Shown: in pieces, positions 1 to 9,656 of the stretch
Layout: the number at the start of each line of letters is the position of its first letter
Numbering within the stretch: position 1 is the first letter of the stretch
Assembly (NCBI GenBank): GCA_949710005.1
Contig: OX453279.1
Coordinates: 22,102,693-22,166,692, forward strand
Source of the DNA: Ricordea florida
Taxonomy: Eukaryota; Cnidaria; Anthozoa; Corallimorpharia; Ricordeidae
Direction of reading: 5' to 3'
Length of the DNA: 64,000 nucleotides
Notes under the pieces: generated by a model
Database searches by the model: none
What the model saw: the letters and a program-made list of their open reading frames with translations, nothing else
Told to the model about the DNA's origin: nothing
Made by a program: the position numbers and the translations under genes

Positions 1-154
1 GCCAACGGTGCAAAGAAAACGCAACAGGGAATTTGTAAGGATTCAGTAGTAACATGCTCTGTGCCTGAATTTCCGCCCAATACTCGGCTACGTGTTGGTG
101 TGACTTTGAGCAACAGGCTGGTAGAATGGGCAGACGAAAAGATTCTAATACAAT
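1..154 (+). CDS. Single-pass membrane protein, exon A (5' partial)
   Basis: The reading frame is open from base 1 and ends at a good donor (CAAT|GTGAGT, after base 154, phase 1). The translated segment has a Cys-Ser-Val-Pro-Glu-Phe-Pro-Pro motif followed by alternating hydrophobic residues, ending in ILIQY when joined to the next exon. This resembles the last strands of an IPT/TIG immunoglobulin-like domain as found in plexins and similar extracellular proteins; that call is from pattern only. Exon B at 7413 continues in the right phase. The N-terminus, signal peptide and earlier exons lie outside the window, so the true left border of this exon is unknown. Confidence 0.6.
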
Positions 155-884
155 GTGAGTATTATGATTTTAACTGTTGTTTTCATTTCTCTTGTGAGAT
201 GTACACCTGGGTAGCGCAAAAATGCATAAATAACGATCCCTGAGCCACAAACAGAGACCATATATTATCAGGTGACACTAGATGCAGCACTTTTTGTCGC
301 TAAGAGTTAAGAGGCAAAAAAGCAAAGACACAAGTGGTTGCAGCAGAAATCCTTGATATTGCAACGGGAATTACAATTTTCTTGGTTTTCAATCAAGGTT
401 TAGCAATGCATTATTGATTAATTTACCTTTTAGGATGGTTTATATACGCTAAAGAATGCAAAAACATTTCTAAAAAGGAAACCACCGGGCTCGTCCCGTG
501 GGGGGGTGGGGGAAGGGGCTAATCTCATACCCCGCCCAATATGGTAGGATTTTTGAGGTGCTCAGTCCTTTAAAAATAGGTTATCTTTTTTGGTATTTAT
601 AGTATTGTGATTCTTAGATAGGGTCACGAAATTGCAGTATCCATCTCAACGCGCAAAATGACAATTATATTTAATTATATTTAAATTATGAATGCACGTT
701 TTAAAGTTTGACAAAGCGACTTTAAAGGGACGTTTAAAGATACAGCTTTTATTGCTGAACGTGCGCTCCTCAGTCGCAAGCGACCGTCACGTGGCAGCTG
801 TTATTTGGGTTGTCCCCTCGGGTCGTCACTCAACGCTCTTAAAAAAAAAAACAAAAATAATAATAAAACGACCTATCAGTTACA

Positions 885-1050
885 GAAGAGGGCGCTCAAA
901 AACAACGTGGCGCAGAACGGTAGAAGCGGAGTTAAGGGAGCTCAATTACAGTTGGAGCACCATTGAAAAACTGGCTAGAGATAAGCAAGGTTGGAGGAAC
1001 TTTGTTGCTGCCCTATGTGCCACACAGGCATGATGGGCAGTAAGTAAGCT
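885..1050 (+). mobile_element. LINE 3' end (5'-truncated reverse-transcriptase tail)
   Basis: The translation ending at 1033 (RRGRSKTTWRRTVEAEL, then WSTIEKLARDKQGWRNFVAALCA) matches the remembered C-terminal end of non-LTR retrotransposon polyproteins, where RRGRPKxTWRRT...DRxxWRxFVxALC is typical. Only about 50 residues remain. A short AGTA-type tail (AGTAAGTAAG) follows the stop codon. This is a dead-on-arrival LINE insertion inside the intron. Confidence 0.65.
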
Positions 1051-1888
1051 ATCAGTTACACAATTTTTGCCCTTAAAGGGTATCAAATCTCGATTTTCTA
1101 CCCTTAAATAGGGTCAGGATTTGAGAACCTTTGCGGTACACACCTATCCTAAATTGTCCGTCTTTTTCCCTTGGTCCACTGTACATGATCTTTTTTCTAT
1201 GCTTTTTGTGTCCAGGAATCTTTTTTTGGTAATTGCCTAGTCCCTCTCCCCCCTCCCCCCCCCCTCAAAAATAAATGGTCTTTCCCTTACAAACAACACA
1301 ATAACAGTGCACGTGCCCTACTCTGCATAAAATAAATTGTGGCGTTGTTACTCGCTCACAGCGCTCATTCGTAAAATATTGTTTTACACCACACCACTCG
1401 AAACGGTAAAATCCATACGTTCTTGCCTCCGTTTAACCCTTTGGAGCCTAGTGTCCGATATATCGGACAGCAGAGTTGTCCGCAGTTATTTTAAGCAGCA
1501 GTCTCTCCCAAAGTCATTACCAGTCTCCAAACGATTATTTAGGCAAAAACACACAACGAGTCACCATTTTGGTTAGATTGCCACTGTTTTCGTCGATTTT
1601 TTTCGATTTTTTGGGGGTTTGTTGACAAGGCAGGATTTAAAGTCCACTTGTAAACATGAGTAGAAGGCCTGTGACATATAGCACGCAGGATGTGCTCGAT
1701 TATTTGGAAGGAAATTTCGCTATTCCCGAAGATGGTTTTGAGTCTGACATCGAGGGATTTGAAAGCGAAAGTGACGGCGATTTGGAGCCAGAAATTATTC
1801 CGCATGAGGACCTTATGGAGCCAGATGATGAAATTGACTTGAGAAATGTTGTCATGGAAGATGAAGAAGCCGATGACACAGATAATGG

Positions 1889-2031
1889 TGTCGTATTCCG
1901 ATGCCGTATTGAAACCGATGGAAACAGATTAGTGCAGGCAAGGAACACACTACAAGTTCAGTCCGCCATGCTGCTTTTTTAATGAATCCCTTCATGTAAG
2001 ATACACCGCAATGTAATCTACAAACACTACA
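1889..2031 (-). repeat. 3' LTR of the Gypsy element
   Basis: 143 bp with TG...CA ends, base-for-base identical to the copy at 6204-6346. The 5-bp target duplication AATGG lies immediately to its left on the + strand. Confidence 0.93.
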
Positions 2032-2186
2032 TCCCTCCTTTTTCCAGACTGAAATTAACGAATAGCTTGAAACTATGGAAATCTCAATACTTAAAATGGT
2101 ACCCTTAAAAGTCCACTACACTGGGCTTCAAAGTACAGCTTGCCAGAAAGTCTGGTCTAAGACAAAGACAGTGTCATTAGTAGTAG

Positions 2187-5100
2187 TTAAGTCATAACAA
2201 AGTCCTTGAGTTTTTCTGGCAGTTTCTTGACTCGAGTTGGTCTTGATGGGATGGGGCTGCTAGCCTTTTCTTGTTCCGCTTCAGACTCTGCAGGAACAGT
2301 ATCATCAGGCAATGCAGATGTTTCATCCGTCCCTCCTGATGCTTCCTCGTACTTCTTAACATGAGTGGTGTTACGTTTAAGTAGAACCCCTTCAGGTGAT
2401 TCAATCACAACACTGTTTCCCTTTTTGGCGACAACATCATAAGGTTCATGTGCAAACGGTGTTGACAACTTGTTTTGCCGCTCTTGTTTCAGCAGAACTT
2501 TGTCACCTGGAATCAGGGCTGACGGTTTGGCATTCCTCTTCTTGTCTGCATACAGCTTAGCTTTTGCCTTCATTTCACTATCTCTGTCTCGCACTTCACT
2601 TGCTACGCTCTCCTCTCTGAATTCAGGCAATTTGGTGCGCATCTTTCTTCCAAACAGAAGTTCAGCTGGGCTTATACCTGTGGTGGTATGAGGGGTTGAT
2701 CTATATGCCACCAAATACTTGCGCACTTCCTTCTTCCATTCTTTTCCCTCAGCTTGAGCTATCCTCATTCTTTTCAGGAGAGACGCGTTCTGTCTTTCTA
2801 CTTCCCCGTTTGCCTGGGGCCATAAGGGTGTCGTCTTCCTGTGTTGTATACCACAGTCTTCTACATACTGCTCAAATACCTCAGATGTGAATTGTGGTCC
2901 GTTGTCACTGGCTACTGACAGTGGTAAACCATGCGTTGTGAAGATCTTCTCCAAACACTCGATTATCTTGTCAGATGTTGTGGAGCGCATGATTTCAATC
3001 TCATAGTACCTGCTGAAGTAGTCTACCACAACTAACACAGATTCGCCTGACGGTAATGGTCCCAACAGGTCAATGGCTAAATCTTGCCAGGGGCCTCTTG
3101 GCAGAGAGGTTGGCTTGATCGGTTCTGGGTTGGCTGGACTGCTTACAAGCTGACATCCATGGCAGGTTTTGCAAAACCGTTCGACTTCTCTGTCAATCCC
3201 AGGCCACCACACTTTTGACCGCAATCTCTGCTTCATGCTGACGATTCCGGGATGTCCTTCGTGAGCTAAAGTTAGTACTTGAGGCCTCAACTTGCTTGGA
3301 ATAACGATCCTAGTACCTCTAAGGATCAACTTGCCAATCACACAAAGCTCACTGCTTATCGGTATGTATTGCTTGTGCTGATCACCTCTCCAATTCCCAT
3401 GCTTTATGCAGTGACGCAATGCAACAAACTCTCCATCTTCTGCTGAGGCTTCTTCAATTTCACGTGTTGTCATCGCTCGCGGAGTGGCAGTTACCGCTAC
3501 AAATCTGACAAACTCATCTGAAACTCTGTGTGCAGTTGATGATTCTGCCTGCTCGTCTAATTTCAACAAACGCGATAATGGATCAGCAATGTTCTGCTCT
3601 CCGGGCAAATACTTAACTTTAAACTTGTATGGCTGTAATCGAAGGACCCACCGTTCGATTCGTGCACATGGCTTCGACTTGCTGGAATATATTGTTTCCA
3701 ATGGCTTGTGATCCGTGTATAATTCAAATTCAGTGCCGTACAGGTATACATGGAAACGCTCGCACGCCCAAACAACTGCTAAAGCTTCTTTTTCAGTTTG
3801 CGAATATCGCTTTTCCACATCACTCAGGCTCTTGCTTGCATAGCTGATGATTCTTTTCCTCCCTTGCTGCTCTTGGATAAGGATTGCACCGAGACCTACT
3901 GGGCTTGCGTCTGCTATTATCAGCGTCTTTGCATCTCTGTCAAAATAACCAAGGGTTTCGGCACTTGATAGTCGTCTCTTCAGCTCGTTGAATGCTTTCC
4001 TCTGCTCTTCTCCAAACTCAAAGCGAGCACCTTTCTTTGTCAGTCGGCGTAACGGCTCAGCTACTGTGGCAAAATCTGGTATGAAACGTGCATTGTAGTT
4101 TGCCAGACCAAGGAAACTTCTGACTTCTGAGACACTCTGCGGTTCTCTAGCGTCTACGATGGCCTTCACCTTGTCTTCAGCTGGCCCAATGCCCTTACTG
4201 GTCAACACAAGTCCCATAAACACCATCTGGGCCATGTGGAATCTACATTTCTCGGCATTTAGTGTAAGATTCTTTTCTTTAAGCCTCTCCAGGACTTGCT
4301 GCAATCTCTGGTCATGTTCCTCAGTACTTCTGCCATGTACAATGATGTCATCTGAAATGTTTGCAACACCTTCGCAACCATGCAATGCTTGTTGAATGAC
4401 GTGTTGGTATACCTCTGGAGCTGAACTTATGCCAAACATGAGACGCTTGTATCTATAGAGTCCACAGTGTGTGGTAAAAGTCGTGATGCTCCTGGACTCT
4501 GGGTGGAGTTCTAACTGATGGTAACCCCACTTCAGGTCTAGCTTGCTGAACACTGTGCTTTGATTGAGGTTTTCGAGCACCTCATCCACGGTAGGTATGG
4601 GGTAACGTTCCCTGATAATGGCTTCATTTGCCTTCCGCATGTCCACACACAGACGTATCTCATCATTCTGCTTCGGTACTACCACAACTGGACTAACCCA
4701 AGGAGTTGGGCCCTCTACTGGCTCTATTATGTCCATCGCCACAAGTTCTTCAATCTTCATCTTTATTTTGTCTCGTAGACTGAATGGAGTGCGCCTGACT
4801 GGTTGTGCCACGGCTGGAATATCTGGATCCACATGTAACGTGACTTGGAAGTCCTTCAACTTTCCCACACCTTCAAACAGCTCTTTATGATCTGACATGA
4901 TTGCTTCTTTAGACTTCACTGAATAAACTGGAACACCAAGCTTTAACACACCTAGCCGTACAGCGGCTTCCTTTCCTAACAGTGCTTCTCCTTCACCATC
5001 AATTACGACAAATTCGGCTTGGGTTTCACTTTGTCCTACCTTCGTTACTGCAGAGAATGTTCCTAGGACTTTCAGTGGCTCTTTACTGCCATACGCATAA

Positions 5101-6263
5101 AGCTTCTTATCACTCTTCATTGACACACACTTTACTTTTTCTTGCTTCAGCTTTGACCATAGATTTTTGTCGATGACATTGGTGCTAGCACCTGAATCAA
5201 TCACCATTTCAACCATAACTCCGCCCACAGACACTTCTACTTTCTCAGGTGGTAAGACTGACTTGACAGAAAACGCATACTCATCCTCATCTCTTCCGTC
5301 TTGCACATATCTGACTTTCTTCTTCTCTTCCTTTGACTTCCCACCATGTCTAGGGCTGGTATATTTGACTGCTTTCGTTTTACATTGTGAGGCAAAGTGA
5401 TCAGCTCCTCCACACTTCTTGCAAGTTTTTCCTTTAGCTGGGCATTCAGGATCACGTCCAAAATGACCTACCTTTCCGCATCTGTAACAAGCTTGCATTG
5501 CAGGTTCGCCCATTGACTCGGCCTTTCCTTTGTAATGCCTCTTGTCTCCCCGCGAGTCACGTACTGAATTCACCGTATGGTTACCACCCTCCATGTTCTT
5601 CAACTGTGCTTCAACTGCTTCATGGGTTGCTGCTGTCGCAAGTAGGAGCTCTAGGGTTAGCTTCTCACCTTTCTCTAATAATTTTTTCCGTAAGTTGTGT
5701 GACCTGCATCGCTGAACAACTTGATCTCTTATCTGGTTACTGGACTGGTCGCCATAATCACAATCTTTAACCACTTGTCGTAATCTTGTCACAAATTGAG
5801 CCACGGTTTCGCCGTCTTGCTGCTCCATGCTTCGGAATACATGATTCTGGTATGTCGAATTTACCTTGGGAATGAAGTAGTCATTTAAGGCTTTCTCAGC
5901 TTTTTCGTAATCTGCTGCTTCGCCCGTGTCAGCCAACGTTTCGAAGATTTCTTGAACATCTTCACCGGCTGAGTGAAGGAGTAAAGCTCTTCTTTGGACT
6001 TTGTTGTCAGCCTTATCCACTTGAATTATTAGGCCTTTGCTATCCGCATACAATGAGAAACTTTTCATCCATCGCCTCCATCGCGTGCCAACGTTCGAGG
6101 GATCGCCGTTCGGATCGAAGGGTTTTACACTTGACAGGTCATCTATCTTTATTGATGCCATAATCCGATCGTCAGGCACTAAAACTTGATCCTCGTCGCC
6201 AGATGTCGTATTCCGATGCCGTATTGAAACCGATGGAAACAGATTAGTGCAGGCAAGGAACAC
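2187..6263 (-). CDS. Gypsy gag-pol polyprotein (intact)
   Basis: A single frame of 1358 codons encodes capsid, protease, reverse transcriptase, RNase H and integrase of a Ty3/Gypsy retrotransposon. Visible motifs: two CCHC-like zinc knuckles (about residues 255-292), a protease VIDSGAS motif (about 352), reverse transcriptase with RLCVDMRKAN and a catalytic NISDDII (about 637), RNase H DASPVGLG (about 783), integrase HHCC zinc finger (about 1000-1037), then catalytic LAIDLLGP, SDNGPQF and NGEVERQ. The frame opens inside the 5' LTR. The Met at 6161 (MASIKIDD), after the putative primer-binding region, is a more likely start, giving about 1324 residues. The aromatic residue usual before the DD pair is replaced (ISDD), which I believe is common in this animal Gypsy lineage. 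No stop or frameshift is present, so the copy may be mobile. Confidence 0.9.
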   Translation of the reverse strand: MFLACTNLFPSVSIRHRNTTSGDEDQVLVPDDRIMASIKIDDLSSVKPFDPNGDPSNVGTRWRRWMKSFSLYADSKGLIIQVDKADNKVQRRALLLHSAGEDVQEIFETLADTGEAADYEKAEKALNDYFIPKVNSTYQNHVFRSMEQQDGETVAQFVTRLRQVVKDCDYGDQSSNQIRDQVVQRCRSHNLRKKLLEKGEKLTLELLLATAATHEAVEAQLKNMEGGNHTVNSVRDSRGDKRHYKGKAESMGEPAMQACYRCGKVGHFGRDPECPAKGKTCKKCGGADHFASQCKTKAVKYTSPRHGGKSKEEKKKVRYVQDGRDEDEYAFSVKSVLPPEKVEVSVGGVMVEMVIDSGASTNVIDKNLWSKLKQEKVKCVSMKSDKKLYAYGSKEPLKVLGTFSAVTKVGQSETQAEFVVIDGEGEALLGKEAAVRLGVLKLGVPVYSVKSKEAIMSDHKELFEGVGKLKDFQVTLHVDPDIPAVAQPVRRTPFSLRDKIKMKIEELVAMDIIEPVEGPTPWVSPVVVVPKQNDEIRLCVDMRKANEAIIRERYPIPTVDEVLENLNQSTVFSKLDLKWGYHQLELHPESRSITTFTTHCGLYRYKRLMFGISSAPEVYQHVIQQALHGCEGVANISDDIIVHGRSTEEHDQRLQQVLERLKEKNLTLNAEKCRFHMAQMVFMGLVLTSKGIGPAEDKVKAIVDAREPQSVSEVRSFLGLANYNARFIPDFATVAEPLRRLTKKGARFEFGEEQRKAFNELKRRLSSAETLGYFDRDAKTLIIADASPVGLGAILIQEQQGRKRIISYASKSLSDVEKRYSQTEKEALAVVWACERFHVYLYGTEFELYTDHKPLETIYSSKSKPCARIERWVLRLQPYKFKVKYLPGEQNIADPLSRLLKLDEQAESSTAHRVSDEFVRFVAVTATPRAMTTREIEEASAEDGEFVALRHCIKHGNWRGDQHKQYIPISSELCVIGKLILRGTRIVIPSKLRPQVLTLAHEGHPGIVSMKQRLRSKVWWPGIDREVERFCKTCHGCQLVSSPANPEPIKPTSLPRGPWQDLAIDLLGPLPSGESVLVVVDYFSRYYEIEIMRSTTSDKIIECLEKIFTTHGLPLSVASDNGPQFTSEVFEQYVEDCGIQHRKTTPLWPQANGEVERQNASLLKRMRIAQAEGKEWKKEVRKYLVAYRSTPHTTTGISPAELLFGRKMRTKLPEFREESVASEVRDRDSEMKAKAKLYADKKRNAKPSALIPGDKVLLKQERQNKLSTPFAHEPYDVVAKKGNSVVIESPEGVLLKRNTTHVKKYEEASGGTDETSALPDDTVPAESEAEQEKASSPIPSRPTRVKKLPEKLKDFVMT

Positions 6264-6346
6264 ACTACAAGTTCAGTCCGCCATGCTGCTTTTTTAATGA
6301 ATCCCTTCATGTAAGATACACCGCAATGTAATCTACAAACACTACA
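6204..6346 (-). repeat. 5' LTR of the Gypsy element
   Basis: 143 bp, identical to 1889-2031. The second AATGG target copy follows at 6347-6351. Immediately inside, on the minus strand, lies TGGCGACGAGGATC, in the position of a tRNA primer-binding site beginning TGG; I could not assign the tRNA. Confidence 0.93.
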
Positions 6347-7332
6347 AATGGTGAGACTAGTGCAGCTGGAAGGCCAAATAACTATTCGTTCGTAGGTTTA
6401 GAATGGATTGATGCACCTGAAGAGGTACCAGCGATTCCTGAGTTTAGAGAGAATGTTGGGCCAGCTGTAGCGTGCTCTGCTGAAATGTCTCCATTGGATT
6501 ACTTTCTCCTCTTTGTTGACAACCACATGTTGACTTCAATTGTTCGAGAAACAAACAGGTTTGCAATCCAATGCCTTACGGCCAATGGAAAAGATCCTAA
6601 CTCATGGATAGCAGTGACTTTAGAGGAGCTAAAAGCTTTTCTAGGTTTGATTATTACAATGAGCATCCATTCTTTGCCTTCTCTGAGAGATTATTGGAAG
6701 GATGACTGGGTCATCAACTGAACTATTTTACTGATGTAATGCTTCTTTGTTCTTTGAACTTTAACCAGTAGCATTAAATCCAGCTCATCTTAAGGAACAG
6801 TGAGATTTTGAGACATTTTCTGAAACTTAGAGAATTATTGCGCAACTACCCAGTTGTCTGAAATCAGGCATAGAAAATCTTGAGGTTGAGTAAATTTCTT
6901 ATATGTGGAACCAAAAGAATCCCTGATAGTTAATCTATCAATCTGTGTGGTTATTGGAATTTTCATGTTTATTTTTTGACCTCCATGGCTATTAAATTAT
7001 TTTATTTGAATATGATGTGACACAGAAGTTAATAATTAAACTGTTATAATGGTATCATATCACATCAGATACCTTGCTAACATCACTCAAAATAAACTGC
7101 AATTATTAAGGATCCTAATACTTTTTACAGAATGTGATTATGTTGAAAAGGTAAAAAGATATGATAGTTTTATCTTGCTTGGTTTAAATTTTCTAAAATC
7201 CCTTAAAATTAATTTAGGCTCCAAAGGGTTAATATCCTCAATATACCTTTCATTTTCGAAGTTTTCTTGTGTGTGTACTATGTTGCAGTTGGAAAATTTC
7301 TTGCTAAAAGCAAAAATTACTTGCAACATGGA

Positions 7333-7388
7333 TTTATTAGAATTATTATTAATTATTATTATTATTATTAATTATTATTAATTATTTA
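7333..7388. repeat. ATT trinucleotide microsatellite
   Basis: Runs of ATT and AATT units just upstream of the acceptor of exon B. The tract lies 25-80 bases before the splice acceptor, where length changes could affect the branch-point region. Confidence 0.85.
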
Positions 7389-7412
7389 TTAGAATTATTC
7401 TCTGTTTTTCAG

Positions 7413-7784
7413 ATCCGATTGACGCGCTGCGTAGCTTTGTAAAGGACGTGGAAACAGACACTTCAAGGAAAGGAGCGTTTAACTTTCGTGTCGAGCTTAG
7501 TGATCGCTTTGGAAACTCCATTAGCATAAAGAAAAGACAAACTAGCAAACGCCCGAGAGTGTCAGTACAGTACTCTGCCAGCGATGAATCAAACTCCATG
7601 AAATTTCTAAACTGCTTGACTTCCTTACAAAATACCAACGTTGGAAGTAGTTACTTCTTGAGTTGTGAAGGAGCAGAGAAGGAAGACATCATTTTCTATC
7701 CTTCTATAAACAACGTGCCCCTTGGTGGACAGGCGAAATACGAGGCAAAAACAACGCTATGTCCAGGAAAACTCAGTTGCAAAG
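7413..7784 (+). CDS. Single-pass membrane protein, exon B (ectodomain)
   Basis: Acceptor TTTTTCAG before 7413 and donor AAAG|GTACGT after 7784, entering and leaving in phase 1. It encodes about 124 residues. The start continues the IPT-like strand of exon A (YPIDALRSF). A stretch GAFNFRVELSDRFGNSI resembles the (R/S)D-x-x-GN turn of filamin-type immunoglobulin repeats. Four cysteines are visible (FLNCL, FLSCE, TLCPGKLSC), fitting an extracellular disulfide-bonded fold. The exon runs to CPGKLSCKD just before the membrane-spanning exon. Domain identity is inference; splice phase and the absence of stops support that it is coding. Confidence 0.7.
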
Positions 7785-8117
7785 GTACGTGGAATAATGC
7801 ATAAGTAATAGATGCACGCGCGGAGATAAGAAATTTCTCTTCGAGTGTCCAAATAGATATGTATACCACGAGTGAGCACAGCGAACGACTGAAATATCAA
7901 TTGGAACATCAGGTATCTACATAAAACAATTCTATTCCAAGATAAAAAAAAAGCTTTACACGACTATGATCATATTAAGTGTTATATAGCCAATAAGCTG
8001 AGGTGTGTTTTGGGTAGAGTCCATTGCACTCCGGGTTCTACTAGGTATCACACGTCGCTGTGCCATTGCACACACCGATCATTGCACTATTAGACCCGGG
8101 CAGAGGGCGCCTCAAAT

Positions 8118-8155
8118 ACACACACACACACGAACACATGCACACACACACAAAC
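8118..8155. repeat. CA-rich microsatellite
   Basis: Interrupted (CA)n run: ACACACACACAC, then GAACACATGC, then ACACACACACA. Confidence 0.85.
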
Positions 8156-8904
8156 TAAAAAAATGTGAAATGTTAACAGTCAACAGTCAGTCATTTAAAA
8201 GAATTGCAAAGTTCTACTCTTATTTGTTCCCACTCTTGCCACTGTCACTGTGCAATATAAGAAGCTTTCGAAACTGCGAAAAATATCGCATTCACACACA
8301 TAAAATTATTATATTTTTACATGTATTTAGATAGGATTTTTCTCAGTGGCACAAATTCATGTAAAACACTAAATTTAGATAACATAATTGAGTTAGGTAA
8401 TTGTTCGACTGTTTTGATTGGGTAAATACTGTTATTTGGTGCTCACGGCAGGTCAGGTTTTGTAGCCGGCGGTCAAATACACGGGAAGAAGAGGAGCTCG
8501 ATTACGAGAAGTTTGAGCGCGAAGCGCGACCCACACGTTTCACCCTCGAACTCCTCGCACTCGAACTCGCCTTCTCCCACCCTTTTGAAATTCTGCTATT
8601 CGGGTTAATGACATTAAGTTTCAGTTTTTTGATCTTTCAAATATTTGCTGTAAATTGCATAAAGAACCCTTTAAGTCCATACACCGACGCTTCTTTACAC
8701 CTTGTAAATCAGTAACGCCTTTCATCTAATGTATAAAAGGAGCTTCACAGTTTAGCCTTGTCATCCCTGAAGAAGACACTAGACATGAGTATCGAAACGT
8801 CGGGTCGGTGAATTGTAGCTTTTTAAGTTTCATCATTATTTCGAACCAGCCTAACTAAACAAGCAAACTCTGTCTGATTGTCCACCTGGTTGCAATATGC
8901 ACTT

Positions 8905-9345
8905 TTATTACACGGGCTACAATAGCACGCGCGCTATGATTGGCTGCTGAGCGGGCAAGATTTTCTTGTAATGACCGGGCATTATGAAAATTTTTCATAA
9001 AAAGATTTTTTTCCTTTAATATAGACAAAAGTTGTCTTATTTTCAAAGAAACTGTTTCTTCTGTCTCTTCTGGTTTCGATCGCATGATCAGGTGTGTTTC
9101 GGTTCAGTGAATATGACCTTGATTGATCTCTTGCGGGCGCAAGGGGATATTAAAAACCTTTCCGGGTTTTCTTTCAGTCCATTGCTAAAAAGGCCATATA
9201 ATAAATAACTTATTAACCTCGTCCGTTCGGTCATTACAGGGAAATCTCAGACCTCGGCCTTGATGTATTGACCTCGCTATCGCCCGGTCAATACATCCAA
9301 GATTTCCCTGATAATGAACGCACTCTCGGTTAATAAGTAGTATTT
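8905..9345. mobile_element. Palindromic MITE-like region (family also at 45.5 kb)
   Basis: Contains GCACGCGCGCTATGATTGG near 8930, and further on an inverted pair CTTATTAACCTCG (about 9210) and CGGTTAATAAG (about 9327). A GGTCATTACAGGGAAAT arm faces a second arm near 9300 reading ATTTCCCTGATAATGA. A relative with the same GCGCGCTRTGATTGG and TTATTAAC...TTAATAAG layout sits at 45525-45785 in a Gli intron. Two copies with matched layout suggest a non-autonomous DNA element; target duplications were not resolved. Confidence 0.5.
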
Positions 9346-9401
9346 CTTTTAGTACAGCATTTACTTCTTATCTATTTCACAATGTCATGTTTTCTTTACA
9401 G

Positions 9402-9622
9402 ATTCGGGTTCATTTCCTCTGGTTCTTGTAGCGGCTTTATCGGGAGGCGGTGCCTTTGCCATATTGTTGATTGTCTTCCTTCTATTTGTCGTCGGATATC
9501 GTCGCAGAAAATATCACGTGACCAAGAAGCGACGAGAGGCTCAGCGCCTCGGAAATGAATTGGAAATGGAGGTTCAACCGTCTGAGGATGTTGGCTTCTC
9601 AGTGGAACAGACACGTGACGAG
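9402..9622 (+). CDS. Single-pass membrane protein, exon C (transmembrane)
   Basis: Acceptor CTTTACAG before 9402 (phase 1) and donor GAG|GTAGGA after 9622 (phase 0). The 74-residue segment starts DSGSFPLVLVAALSGGGA, continues into a hydrophobic run of about 26 residues ending FLLFVVGY, then a strongly basic stop-transfer stretch (RRRKYHVTKKRREAQRL). This is a textbook single transmembrane helix with the basic side inside, so exons A and B are extracellular and exons D and E cytoplasmic (type I orientation). The juxtamembrane part then becomes acidic (LEMEVQPSEDVGF). Confidence 0.78.
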
Positions 9623-9656
9623 GTAGGATAATTATGATCTCTTTCTAATCCACAAC

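Larger units (their letters stand above)
1889..6346 (-). mobile_element. Full-length Gypsy (Ty3-like) LTR retrotransposon
   Basis: Two identical 143-bp direct repeats, 1889-2031 and 6204-6346, begin TGTCGTATTCC and end AAACACTACA. They are flanked on both sides by AATGG (1884-1888 and 6347-6351), a perfect 5-bp target duplication. The element is on the minus strand: the 5' LTR is at 6204-6346. A purine-rich tract (AAAAAGGAGGGA on the minus strand, 2032-2043) abuts the 3' LTR, as a polypurine tract should. One uninterrupted polyprotein frame lies between the LTRs. Identical LTRs plus an intact frame indicate a recent insertion. Confidence 0.95.
1656..6721 (+). pseudogene. piggyBac transposase N-terminal fragment, split by Gypsy insertion
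   Basis: A start at 1656 opens a frame with an acidic leader (many Glu and Asp, about 78 residues) up to the Gypsy target site at 1888. The frame resumes in register after the second copy of the target duplication and runs through 6352-6721. The second part carries a MSPLDYFLLF motif, then LEELKAFLGLIITM and LPSLRDYWKDDW, which is the beginning of the DDE_Tnp_1_7 piggyBac transposase domain. The frame stops at 6721, before the catalytic aspartates, so no active transposase is encoded. Two lesions are present: the Gypsy insertion and the missing catalytic core. The coordinates include the inserted element. Confidence 0.75.
1437..7228 (+). mobile_element. piggyBac-type DNA transposon, internally deleted, with nested Gypsy
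   Basis: The left end is TTAA (1433-1436) followed by CCCTTTGGAGCC, and the right end is GGCTCCAAAGGG followed by TTAA (7229-7232). These are perfect 12-bp terminal inverted repeats flanked by the TTAA target duplication that defines the piggyBac superfamily. A subterminal palindrome (CCGATATATCGG) lies at about 1455. Without the 4.46-kb Gypsy insertion the element would be about 1.33 kb, too short for a full transposase of around 550 residues. It encodes only an N-terminal transposase fragment on the + strand, so it is an internally deleted, non-autonomous copy. Confidence 0.9.
155..7412 (+). other. Intron of the membrane-protein gene, loaded with transposons
   Basis: This 7.3-kb intron joins exon A (phase 1 donor) to exon B (acceptor TTTTTCAG before 7413). 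It contains a LINE 3' end near 885-1050, a piggyBac copy from 1437 to 7228 with a nested Gypsy element, and an ATT microsatellite just before the acceptor. In 155-880 and 1051-1432 I see no gene, only low-complexity stretches such as a G-rich run near 500-515. Confidence 0.6.
7785..9401 (+). other. Intron between exons B and C
   Basis: GT-AG intron (GTACGT to CTTTACAG). It includes a CA microsatellite (about 8118-8155), a hairpin-type sequence near 8767-8800 containing CTGAAGA and GAAACGTCGGG, and a palindromic repeat region at 8905-9345. No open coding segment with recognisable content was seen. Confidence 0.6.

Noticed and set aside
8761-8810. Possible hammerhead ribozyme (CTGAAGA, imperfect stem, GAAAC, GTC)
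   Set aside because: The CUGANGA and GAAA boxes and a weak stem II are present, but GAAAC runs straight into GTC, leaving no room for helix III, and helix I pairing is poor. Similar CGAAACGTC words near 12245 lack the CUGANGA box. More likely a conserved piece of a dispersed repeat.
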